This document shows positions 1 to 5,333 of a stretch of DNA of 8,439 bases, one piece after another (position 1 is the first letter of the stretch; each line of letters opens with the position of its first letter). Source of the stretch: DASQVO01 sp035640715 (GTDB lineage Bacteria; Actinomycetota; Actinomycetes; Streptosporangiales; Streptosporangiaceae); contig DASQVO010000313.1 of assembly GCA_035640715.1 (NCBI GenBank), positions 1 to 8,439 of the forward strand, given 5' to 3'. The position numbers and the translations under genes are program-made. Below the pieces are notes generated by a model, which did not search any database, was not told the origin of the DNA, and saw only the letters and a program-made list of their open reading frames with translations.

Positions 1-38
1 GGGGCCGGGACCGCCGGCTGCGCCGGGCTGCCCTGGCG

Positions 39-503
39 ATGACGTGGGGGCCGGGCGGCCTCAGGTCACCGGCCGCCCGGTGGGTGGTCAACGTCCTGGC
101 GCTCGTCAGCGCCATCCTCATCATCGTGTCCGCGGTCATCCACCTTTACCTGTGGGCCCAGGGCTACAGCGGCATCTCGGTTATCGGGCCGCTGTTCCTG
201 GCCCAGGGCATCGTAGGCATTCTCTTCGCCGTGCCCCTCGGGGTGTTCCGCTGGCTGGGGCTGATGCTGGCGGGAGCTGGCCTGATGGCCGGCACTGCGA
301 TCGGGCTGCTGCTCAGCGCACAGATCGGCCTGTTTGGCTTCAAGGACAGCCTCGCGGCACCCTACGCCGGCTTGTCACTGGTGGTGGAGTCCGGCGGCGC
401 GGGCCTGCTCCTGGCGGGCACGGGACTCATCCTGGCCGCCCGGCGCTGTCCCGCTCGAGGTGGAAGCGGAATGGGCCACGCACGGCCGGGAAGGCCCGGC
501 TGA
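39..503 (+). CDS. Small four-helix integral membrane protein, unknown function
   Basis: Predicted 154-residue hydrophobic protein. Four likely membrane segments are visible, at about residues 15-40 (rich in V, L, I, ending HLYLW), 46-68, 70-98 and 112-133. A short Arg/Gly/Pro-rich tail follows and is probably cytoplasmic. The IHLYLWAQGY stretch in helix 1 followed by IGPLFLAQ resembles small conserved membrane proteins common in actinobacteria, but I cannot assign a function. No good ribosome site precedes the ATG at 39, and the frame stays open to the left edge of the window, so the true start may lie outside. It ends about 65 bases before the sigma factor gene and could be unrelated to it, because that gene has its own promoter-like sequence. 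The coding call rests on the coherent membrane topology; the other frames here give only Arg/Pro/His-rich shadows. Confidence 0.72.
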   Translation: MTWGPGGLRSPAARWVVNVLALVSAILIIVSAVIHLYLWAQGYSGISVIGPLFLAQGIVGILFAVPLGVFRWLGLMLAGAGLMAGTAIGLLLSAQIGLFGFKDSLAAPYAGLSLVVESGGAGLLLAGTGLILAARRCPARGGSGMGHARPGRPG

Positions 504-535
504 TGCACAATCAATCCCGTAGGCCACCTCGCCCG

Positions 536-541
536 TATAAT
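536..541 (+). promoter_or_regulatory. Candidate -10 element (TATAAT) for the sigma/anti-sigma operon
   Basis: A perfect TATAAT hexamer lies in otherwise GC-rich DNA 26 bases before the preferred GTG start of the sigma factor. Transcription would begin near 548, just ahead of the AGAGG ribosome site at 556-560. No convincing -35 hexamer is present 17 bases upstream (around 513-518), so recognition by a housekeeping sigma factor is an inference from the -10 alone. Confidence 0.45.
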
Positions 542-567
542 TGGATGTGCACGATAGAGGCATCCCA

Positions 568-1128
568 GTGGACCGGCTGCCGGACGAAATGCTGCTCGAG
601 GGCCTCGGCGCGGGCAACGCCGACCTCGCGGTTGCGTTCGTGCGCCGTTTCCAGCGCGTGGTCTTCGGGGTCGCGCTCACTATGATCGGCAACCCGGCCA
701 CCGCTGAGGATGTCGCCCAGCAGACCTTTGAGCGTGCCTGGCGGCATGCCCAGGTCTACGATTCACGCCGTGGATCGGTCCGCACGTGGCTGACGACGAT
801 CGCCCACAACGTGGCCATTGACACCCTCCGCGCCCGGACGTCCGCGCCGGTGGACCCGGAGGAACTTCCGGCTCTGCTCACGGCGATGACCGATACCCCG
901 GAACGGCTCGCCCTGGCTCACGACAACGCCGCGGAGCTACGCCGGGCGCTGGCGCGCCTGCCCGTCCCGCAGGCCCGCGCCGTGGCGATGGCCGGGATCT
1001 ACGGTATGACCGCACGGCAGATCGCCGACGCGGAGCGGATCCCCCTCGGGACCGCGAAGACCCGCATCAGGGACGGCATGGAGAAGCTGCGTGCCGCCTA
1101 CCTCCCGGAGGATGCAGCCGATGAGTGA
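568..1128 (+). CDS. ECF-family RNA polymerase sigma factor
   Basis: Predicted 186-residue extracytoplasmic-function sigma factor that directs RNA polymerase to a small regulon. Sigma-70 region 2 covers about residues 20-88 (FVRRFQRVVFG, then AEDVAQQTFERAW for core binding, then RGSVRTWLTTIAHNVAIDTLR for -10 recognition). After a linker, region 4 lies at about 128-178, with the helix-turn-helix GMTARQIADAERIPLGTAKT that reads the -35 element. The length is typical and there is no C-terminal extension. I chose GTG 568 because AGAGG at 556-560 sits 7 bases before it. The in-frame TTG at 541 overlaps the TATAAT hexamer and has no ribosome site. The stop codon overlaps the start of the anti-sigma gene by 8 bases, implying translational coupling and stoichiometric production. 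Membership in ECF is secure; the subgroup (the SigK type is plausible given its partner) is not determined. Confidence 0.93.
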   Translation: MDRLPDEMLLEGLGAGNADLAVAFVRRFQRVVFGVALTMIGNPATAEDVAQQTFERAWRHAQVYDSRRGSVRTWLTTIAHNVAIDTLRARTSAPVDPEELPALLTAMTDTPERLALAHDNAAELRRALARLPVPQARAVAMAGIYGMTARQIADAERIPLGTAKTRIRDGMEKLRAAYLPEDAADE

Positions 1129-1801
1129 GATAAACGAAATGGGCTGCGACGACCTCGCTGAGGTGGCCGCGGAGCTAGCGCTCGGTGTGGTCACCGGCCG
1201 GGAACGGGCGCAGGCCATCGCGCACCTGGACAGGTGCGATGCGTGCCGGGACCACGTCCGGCAGCTGACCATCACCGGCGAGAACCTGCTGGGGCTGCTG
1301 CCGGGCATCGAGCCGCCGGTTGGCTTCGAGACCCGGGTGATGAGCCGGCTCGGTCACGCCGGGCAGGGCCGCAGGCGCCCGTGGACACGGTGGCTGCTGG
1401 CCGCTGCGGCGGGCACGGTCATCGCGGCTGCATGCGGGCTGGGCGGCTGGGGACTGCGCGGCACCGCGCCGGCTCCGCCCTCCGCGGGCAGCACGACGGG
1501 GGCCACGCTGCACACGGCTGCCCTGATCACGGCCAGTCACCATACCGTCGGGAAAATCTTCCTCTACGGCGGCAGCCCGCGGTGGCTGTACATGGCCGTG
1601 GATGCCGACTCGGGCAACGGCACCGTTATCTGCCAGCTGGAAGGCCGGGACGGGCACATCATCACCATCGGGTCATTCCGGCTGAACGGCGGCTACGGCT
1701 ACTGGGGCAGCCCCGAACCGGTACCGGCGGCCACCGTGACCGGTGCCCGGCTGACCGCCGCGAACGGGAAGGTGCTGGCCACCGCCCGCTTCAGCGCCTG
1801 A
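1121..1801 (+). CDS. Membrane-anchored zinc-finger anti-sigma factor (RskA-like)
   Basis: Predicted 226-residue partner that holds the preceding ECF sigma factor inactive at the membrane. The cytoplasmic N-terminal anti-sigma domain carries the zinc-binding motif H35-x3-C39-x2-C42 (HLDRCDAC). One membrane helix follows at about 91-112, preceded by a basic RRRPW stretch that suggests the N-terminus is inside. The extracytoplasmic part (about 113-226) is Gly/Ala/Thr-rich with a compact domain near 145-226, similar in layout to RskA proteins. ATG 1121 is preferred because GGAGG at 1107-1111 sits 9 bases upstream; the in-frame ATG at 1112 is too close to that site. Release of the sigma factor probably needs a signal such as oxidation of the zinc cysteines or proteolysis, but the sequence does not show which. 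Confidence 0.88.
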   Translation: MSEINEMGCDDLAEVAAELALGVVTGRERAQAIAHLDRCDACRDHVRQLTITGENLLGLLPGIEPPVGFETRVMSRLGHAGQGRRRPWTRWLLAAAAGTVIAAACGLGGWGLRGTAPAPPSAGSTTGATLHTAALITASHHTVGKIFLYGGSPRWLYMAVDADSGNGTVICQLEGRDGHIITIGSFRLNGGYGYWGSPEPVPAATVTGARLTAANGKVLATARFSA

Positions 1802-2032
1802 AGACAGCGGGAGGGGACAGCATGGCGCCGATGTCATGCCACTGGTGCAGCGTGGCCGTGCACTCACCCGTGCCGCTGCCCTGCAGCAGGTGCAGGACAT
1901 CGCCGCTGACCTGCGGCCCGGACGGCCGGCCGGTGCAGCAAGCTGATCACGTCCGGCTCACTCGTCATCGTGGCTCCCGCCCGCTGGGTGCAGCTCGATA
2001 CCGCGCGTCCGCCCGGTCAGTAGTCACCGAAT
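1802..2032. other. Gap between convergent genes with a doubtful small ORF
   Basis: The anti-sigma gene and tetR converge on this stretch. A GC-rich stem (1914-1918 with 1924-1928, 5-base loop) could end transcription but lacks a U-run. An ORF starts at ATG 1822 behind a good GGGAGGGG site (1809-1816). It encodes two CxxC pairs (CHWC at residues 6-9, CSRC at 21-24) like a small zinc ribbon, but then runs as Arg-rich low-quality sequence into the antisense of tetR up to 2127. A second frame (ATG 1836 to TGA 1946, 36 codons) reads like an Ala-rich amphipathic helix. Either may be a decayed remnant; I support neither as a functional gene. Confidence 0.35.
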
Positions 2033-2599
2033 TCACGGGATTGCCCGGCGGAAGACCGCCTCGATGGTGTTGCGCGTGGGAAGAGGTTCTGCGAGCAGTG
2101 CCTGGAGTTCCAGGCCGCAGAAGATAGCCGCAAGTAGCCGGCCTGTGACGAGATCGGTGCGGGATGCGAAGAGTTCGGCGAGCGCATCATCCCAGGCGGT
2201 GCTGGCCGGCCGGAGGTGCGGCCGGTGAAGCGCGGCGACATACAGTTCGTAGCCGACCACTGTCTGGGGGCGTTCCTCCGTGAGCCCTCGCATGACCAGA
2301 TCGGTGAGCGCGGCAGTAAGGTCAGCGTCGCGGGGCAGACTCCGTTCCCACTCACGGAGCCGCTCGATGTTGTCCTCAGCGGCAGCGCGCAACGCCACGG
2401 CTAGCAGGTCATCCAGCGTGGCGAAATGGTAGGTCGTAGAGCCAAGCGGCACTCCGGCTGCGGCGGCTACCGCACGATGTGTCACGCCTTCCACACCGCG
2501 TTCGGCGACCACGGCGATGGCAGCCCGCGCGATCCGCTCCCGCCGCGCGTGATCGGTGGGACCGCGCCCACGCCGGCCGGTGTCTCCGCTGACAGACAC
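2033..2599 (-). CDS. TetR-family transcriptional repressor
   Basis: Predicted 188-residue one-component repressor. The N-terminal DNA-binding domain is classic TetR: ARRERIARAAIAVVAERG (about 18-35) followed by the helix-turn-helix VTHRAVAAAAGVPLGSTTYHF (39-59). The C-terminal part (about 65-188) is the all-helical ligand-binding and dimerisation domain, ending FRRAIP. GTG 2599 is the chosen start because GAGGAGG (minus strand 2615-2609) lies 9 bases upstream; the longer frame to 2662 would read through this site. The gene is transcribed away from the aldehyde dehydrogenase remnant/GMC pair. The imperfect palindrome at 2654-2676 in their shared intergenic region is the obvious operator. By layout it probably represses that operon and perhaps itself, released by a substrate or intermediate that cannot be named. 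It is not a close match to BetI by the motifs I can recall. Confidence 0.92.
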   Translation of the reverse strand: MSVSGDTGRRGRGPTDHARRERIARAAIAVVAERGVEGVTHRAVAAAAGVPLGSTTYHFATLDDLLAVALRAAAEDNIERLREWERSLPRDADLTAALTDLVMRGLTEERPQTVVGYELYVAALHRPHLRPASTAWDDALAELFASRTDLVTGRLLAAIFCGLELQALLAEPLPTRNTIEAVFRRAIP

Positions 2600-2647
2600 G
2601 ATGCACAGCCTCCTCAATGCCCGGATGATATATGTCGCCGGAGAATA

Positions 2648-2676
2648 TGGACATTCGTACATTTCTCATGTACAAA
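2648..2676 (+). promoter_or_regulatory. Promoter with embedded TetR-type operator palindrome
   Basis: The -35 candidate TGGACA (2648-2653, 5/6 match to TTGACA) and the -10 candidate TACAAA (2671-2676, 4/6 match to TATAAT) are 17 bases apart. The imperfect palindrome TTCGTACAT (2654-2662) / ATGTACAAA (2668-2676), 8 of 9 positions complementary around a 5-base centre, fills the spacer and covers the -10. Another CGTAC at 2677-2681 repeats the one at 2656-2660 with a 21-base period, two helical turns. A repressor bound here would block polymerase entry. The predicted start of transcription near 2683 precedes the ribosome site at 2698-2704. The assignment to the adjacent TetR protein is inference from position and symmetry. 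Confidence 0.62.
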
Positions 2677-2710
2677 CGTACGCAAGTCGCGTGCCCGAGA
2701 GGAGCACGAC

Positions 2711-2950
2711 GTGAAGGAGCTGTACAGCGGCGGGAAGTGGGCCGCCTCCGGATCCGGCGCAGCCTCGCAGACGCTGAATCCGTTCGACGTGAGCGTTCTC
2801 GAGACGGTGGCCGGGACTTCCCCGGACGACGTGGAACGGGCCATCGCCGCCGCCCGCGAGGCGTTCGAGCATGTCGACGATGCCGCAGCGGTCTTCAGCT
2901 CCTACGCCGGGATCGCCGACGCCAACCCGGTTCTGGAAGGATCCCGATGA
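2711..2950 (+). pseudogene. N-terminal remnant of an aldehyde dehydrogenase (79 codons)
   Basis: The predicted peptide begins MKELYSGGKWAAS and continues LNPFDVSVLETVAGTSPDDV and ERAIAAAREAFE. This is the standard N-terminal NAD-binding start of an aldehyde dehydrogenase. From residue 55 it reads VDDAAAVFSSYAGIADA, which in full-length relatives (pattern xDDxAxxFRYYAxLA) comes roughly 40-50 residues later. An internal in-frame piece therefore seems to be missing, as well as everything after about family residue 120, including the catalytic Glu and Cys. It cannot be an active dehydrogenase. Expression signals are intact: promoter at 2648-2676, AGAGGAG at 2698-2704, and GTG 2711 six bases later. 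Its TGA overlaps the GMC start as ATGA, so it may survive as a leader peptide that couples translation into the next gene. The original enzyme was probably the aldehyde-oxidising partner of the GMC dehydrogenase. Confidence 0.8.
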
Positions 2951-4659
2951 GCACGCGAAACTACGACTTCATCATCGTCGGCGGCGGCTCTGCCGGCAGC
3001 GCCCTGGCCAACCGGCTGTCCGCGGACCCGTCCAGCGAGATACTGGTACTCGAAGCCGGGCGGCCGGATTACCCGTGGGACGTCCTGATCCACATGCCGG
3101 CCGCACTGACGTTCCCGATTGGCAACCGCTTCTACGACTGGGGCTACCACTCAGAACCAGAGCCCCACATGCACCACAGGCGTATATACCATGCCCGGGG
3201 GAAACTGCTCGGCGGCTCCAGCAGCATCAACGGGATGATCTTCCAGCGCGGAAATCCCCTCGACTACGAGCGCTGGGCGGGCGACCCGGGCATGGAGAAC
3301 TGGGACTACGCGCATTGCCTGCCGTATTTCAAGCGCATGGAGAACTGCCTGGCGGGCGACGATGTCTTCCGGGGGCACGCTGGGCCGCTGATACTGGAGC
3401 GCGGCCCGGCCACAGGCCCGCTGTTCCAGGCCTTCTTCGCCGCCGCAGAGCAGGCCGGCTACCCGCGAACCGATGACGTCAACGGCTACCGGCAAGAGGG
3501 CTTCGCCGCCTTCGACCGCAACATCCACCGGGGCCGCCGCCTGTCTGCGGCGCGGGCCTACCTGCACCCGGTCATGGGGCGGCCGAACCTGACCGTCACC
3601 ACGCGCGCGCACGTCACCCGGCTCCTTTTCAACGGCACCCGCGCCGTGGGGGTCGAGTACCAGCCGGGCCGGGGGCTGCCGGCCGAGGTGTACGGCAAGG
3701 AGATCATCCTGTGCGGCGGTGCCATCAACACCCCACAGCTACTGCAGCTGTCCGGGGTCGGCAACGCCAGGGAACTAGCGGCTCTGGGCATCGACGTGGT
3801 GGCCGACCTCCCCGGCGTGGGCGAGAACCTCCAGGATCATCTCGAGGTCTACGTCCAGTACGCCTGTAAGAAGCCGGTGTCGATGCAGCCGGCACTGGCG
3901 AAGTGGAAGCGGCCCTACATCGGCGCGCAATGGCTGCTTTTCCGCTCCGGCCCCGCCGCGACCAACCATTTCGAGGGCGGCGGTTTCGTGCGCAGCAATG
4001 AGGACGTGGACTACCCGAACCTGATGTTCCACTTCCTGCCGGTTGCCATTCGCTACGACGGCTCGGCTCCCGCAGGCGGGCACGGCTATCAGGTCCACAT
4101 CGGGCCGATGTACTCCGATGCCCGCGGCAGCGTGAAGATCCGCTCCACAAGCCCGGATGTGCATCCGGCGCTGCGGTTCAACTACCTGTCAACCGTGCAG
4201 GACCGCCGCGAATGGGTGGAGGCCATCCGCGTCGCGCGCACAATCCTCAATCAGCCCGCGCTGGAGGAGTTCAACGGCGGGGAGATCTCCCCCGGGCCTG
4301 ATATTCAGTCGGAGGAGGAAATCCTCGACTGGGTGGCCCGTGACGGCGAAACCGCGCTGCATCCATCCTGCACGGCCAAGATGGGCACGGACGCGATGTC
4401 AGTCGTCGACCCGGGCAGCATGCGGGTGCACGGGCTGCAGGGACTGCGCGTTACGGACGCCTCCGCCATGCCCTACGTCACAAATGGCAACATCTATGCA
4501 CCGGTCATGATGATGGCCGAGAAGGCTGCCGACCTGATTCTCGGCAACACCCCGCTGCCACCGGAAGACGTCGCCTTCTACCGCCACCGTGAGAGCGTTA
4601 AGGTGCGGCACGACGCCCGCGGCCAGGACGCACGCCAGGACACCGGCGCGGCTTCCTGA
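2947..4659 (+). CDS. betA: GMC-family FAD oxidoreductase, choline dehydrogenase (BetA)-like
   Basis: Predicted 570-residue flavoprotein that oxidises a primary alcohol to the aldehyde; in BetA, choline to betaine aldehyde. The FAD-binding beta-alpha-beta fold opens the protein (IIVGGGSAGS, Gly12/14/17, with ribose-binding Glu36). The first GMC signature is RGKLLGGSSSINGM at 84-97 and the second is GAINTPQLLQLSGVG at 258-272. The C-terminal substrate domain carries the active-site His472 in HPSCTAKMG. Similarity to E. coli BetA as I recall it is extensive (MPAAL.FP, GYPRTDD.NGY..EGF, LPGVGENLQDHLE, EISPG, MSVVD, RVHGL.GLRV.DAS). The second active-site residue, Asn in choline oxidase, falls on Tyr517 (NGNIYAP), so the substrate may differ. 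ATG 2947 overlaps the stop of the aldehyde dehydrogenase remnant. GMC family membership is near certain; choline as substrate is a moderate-confidence guess. Confidence 0.92.
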   Translation: MSTRNYDFIIVGGGSAGSALANRLSADPSSEILVLEAGRPDYPWDVLIHMPAALTFPIGNRFYDWGYHSEPEPHMHHRRIYHARGKLLGGSSSINGMIFQRGNPLDYERWAGDPGMENWDYAHCLPYFKRMENCLAGDDVFRGHAGPLILERGPATGPLFQAFFAAAEQAGYPRTDDVNGYRQEGFAAFDRNIHRGRRLSAARAYLHPVMGRPNLTVTTRAHVTRLLFNGTRAVGVEYQPGRGLPAEVYGKEIILCGGAINTPQLLQLSGVGNARELAALGIDVVADLPGVGENLQDHLEVYVQYACKKPVSMQPALAKWKRPYIGAQWLLFRSGPAATNHFEGGGFVRSNEDVDYPNLMFHFLPVAIRYDGSAPAGGHGYQVHIGPMYSDARGSVKIRSTSPDVHPALRFNYLSTVQDRREWVEAIRVARTILNQPALEEFNGGEISPGPDIQSEEEILDWVARDGETALHPSCTAKMGTDAMSVVDPGSMRVHGLQGLRVTDASAMPYVTNGNIYAPVMMMAEKAADLILGNTPLPPEDVAFYRHRESVKVRHDARGQDARQDTGAAS

Positions 4660-4873
4660 CCGATTAGCTCTTGAACCCGATTACGGCCCCATACGTGGTA
4701 GAGCGCCGGCGGTGCTGGGCCTGTGCCTGTTTGCGGACTGCATGCAAGCGGCACGTGGGCTGGGACTACGGCGTATCGGCGTCGAGGCGGGTGAGCGTGA
4801 CCGATCGCAGGTCTTTCTTGCGTGCCTGCCGGATGGTCCATCCGATGCCCGCAACGCTTTCCGGTCGAAGTAG
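4660..4873. other. Gap between convergent genes, possibly the end of a lost insertion sequence
   Basis: The GMC gene and arsR converge here and no credible gene is present. The stretch holds a 7-bp-arm palindrome (4830-4844) and, at its right end, the left copy of the 20-bp inverted repeat (4858-4877). On the minus strand the arsR frame continues open for 34 codons beyond its TAG, through protein-like sequence (GIGWTIRQARKKDLRSVTLT) to a second TAG. It could be a fragment of a longer protein or chance. No terminator with a U-run is visible. Confidence 0.4.
4830..4844. repeat. 15-bp perfect palindrome
   Basis: CGGATGG and CCATCCG flank a single T. All seven pairs match, so it could form a binding site for a dimeric protein but not a normal hairpin, because it has no loop. 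It lies 14 bases left of the inverted repeat copy at 4858-4877, downstream of both flanking genes, so a role in initiating their transcription is unlikely. It may belong to the terminus of a mobile element. Confidence 0.4.
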
Positions 4874-4877
4874 CTAG
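4858..4877 (-). repeat. Left copy of 20-bp inverted repeat bracketing arsR-SDR
   Basis: Read on the minus strand this is CTAGCTACTTCGACCgGAAA. The + strand sequence at 6084-6103 is the same except for t in place of the lower-case g (19/20, the first 15 identical). The inner tip is CTAG, and the TAG stop codon of arsR lies inside the repeat (4876-4874). Identity does not continue inward or outward by eye. Terminal repeats of an insertion sequence next to a CTAG target is one reading. Confidence 0.7.
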
Positions 4878-5236
4878 CGCACCGGTCTCGGAAGCGGGGG
4901 CCGGGAGGCAGAGACCGGTGGCCCGGCCGGCGGATCGGCGGCCTGGTCGAGGATCGCGGTGAGGAGGCCGGGGAACCGATCCTCGAACTCTGGGCGCAGG
5001 GACAGAAAACAGCGGACGCTCTCCCAGCGTGTGCGGGTGAGTCCCGCTTCGCGGAGCATCTTCACATGGTGGCTCAGCGTGGACTGAGCCAGTTCGTTGC
5101 TGTCGAAGTCGCTACGCGTGTGTTCCTCGCCGTCGGCCAGTGTCCGGATGATCGCCAGCCGAACCGGATCGCCCAATGCGGTGAGCACGCGAGCCAAGCT
5201 GACCTGGTCAAGCTCAGGATGCCATAGCTGACGCAT
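4874..5236 (-). CDS. ArsR-family winged-helix transcriptional repressor
   Basis: Predicted 120-residue regulator. The winged helix-turn-helix is clear: LARVLTALGDPVRLAIIRTL (14-33) starts the domain, the recognition helix is QSTLSHHVKMLREAGL (51-66), and the wing follows. The metal-binding ELCVCDL-type cysteine motif of classical ArsR is absent and only one Cys is seen (VRCF), so it probably senses something other than metals. The last 20 or so residues are Pro-rich (PPAGPPVSASRPPLP) and end inside an inverted repeat, so the natural C-terminus may have been altered. ATG 5236 has GAGGGG (minus strand 5249-5244) 7 bases upstream. It is divergent from the SDR gene, and the 35-bp palindrome between them is the likely operator for both. 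Similar ArsR/SDR pairs occur in actinobacteria. Confidence 0.9.
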   Translation of the reverse strand: MRQLWHPELDQVSLARVLTALGDPVRLAIIRTLADGEEHTRSDFDSNELAQSTLSHHVKMLREAGLTRTRWESVRCFLSLRPEFEDRFPGLLTAILDQAADPPAGPPVSASRPPLPRPVR

Positions 5237-5272
5237 GTACCTGCCCCTCGAGTGTCGCTCCTCCAGAATAAT

Positions 5273-5307
5273 TCATGTATCGTCGTTCGACGAACTTCGA
5301 TATATGA
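5273..5307. promoter_or_regulatory. 35-bp imperfect palindrome, candidate ArsR operator
   Basis: Centred on A5290, 14 of 17 position pairs are complementary. From the outside in they are TCAT (5273-5276)/ATGA (5304-5307), TATCG (5278-5282)/CGATA (5298-5302) and GTTCG (5285-5289)/CGAAC (5291-5295). It lies between the divergent arsR and SDR starts, ending 26 bases before the SDR start and 36 bases before the arsR start. Its length and position fit an ArsR dimer, or two dimers, silencing both promoters. Clear -35/-10 pairs could not be assigned, although AT-rich TATATG at the right edge is a possible -10. Confidence 0.68.
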
Positions 5308-5333
5308 GCCATCTGCATCGCTGGAGGAACGTC

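Noticed and set aside
44..685. Long + strand frame overlapping the membrane protein and the sigma factor start
   Set aside because: Its translation is Arg/Pro/His/Gly-rich with no domain, a frame shadow of high-GC genes; the overlapping frames give clear protein families.
1234..2127. 297-codon + strand frame within and beyond the anti-sigma gene
   Set aside because: The first two thirds is the +1 shadow of the anti-sigma gene. Only the part after ATG 1822 was considered, and it is weak.
2600..2662. Longer TetR start at 2662 (minus)
   Set aside because: The extension lies upstream of the strong GAGGAGG site and crosses the intergenic control region; GTG 2599 gives a normal TetR N-terminus.
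2632..2946. Upstream extension of the GMC oxidoreductase from ATG 2632
   Set aside because: The extra residues are Arg-rich shadow of the aldehyde dehydrogenase stub and cross the promoter and operator; ATG 2947 gives the normal BetA N-terminus.
5235..5333. Longer SDR start at 5235 or 5304
   Set aside because: Both precede the GGAGG site and read through the palindrome; the Rossmann motif begins normally from ATG 5334.
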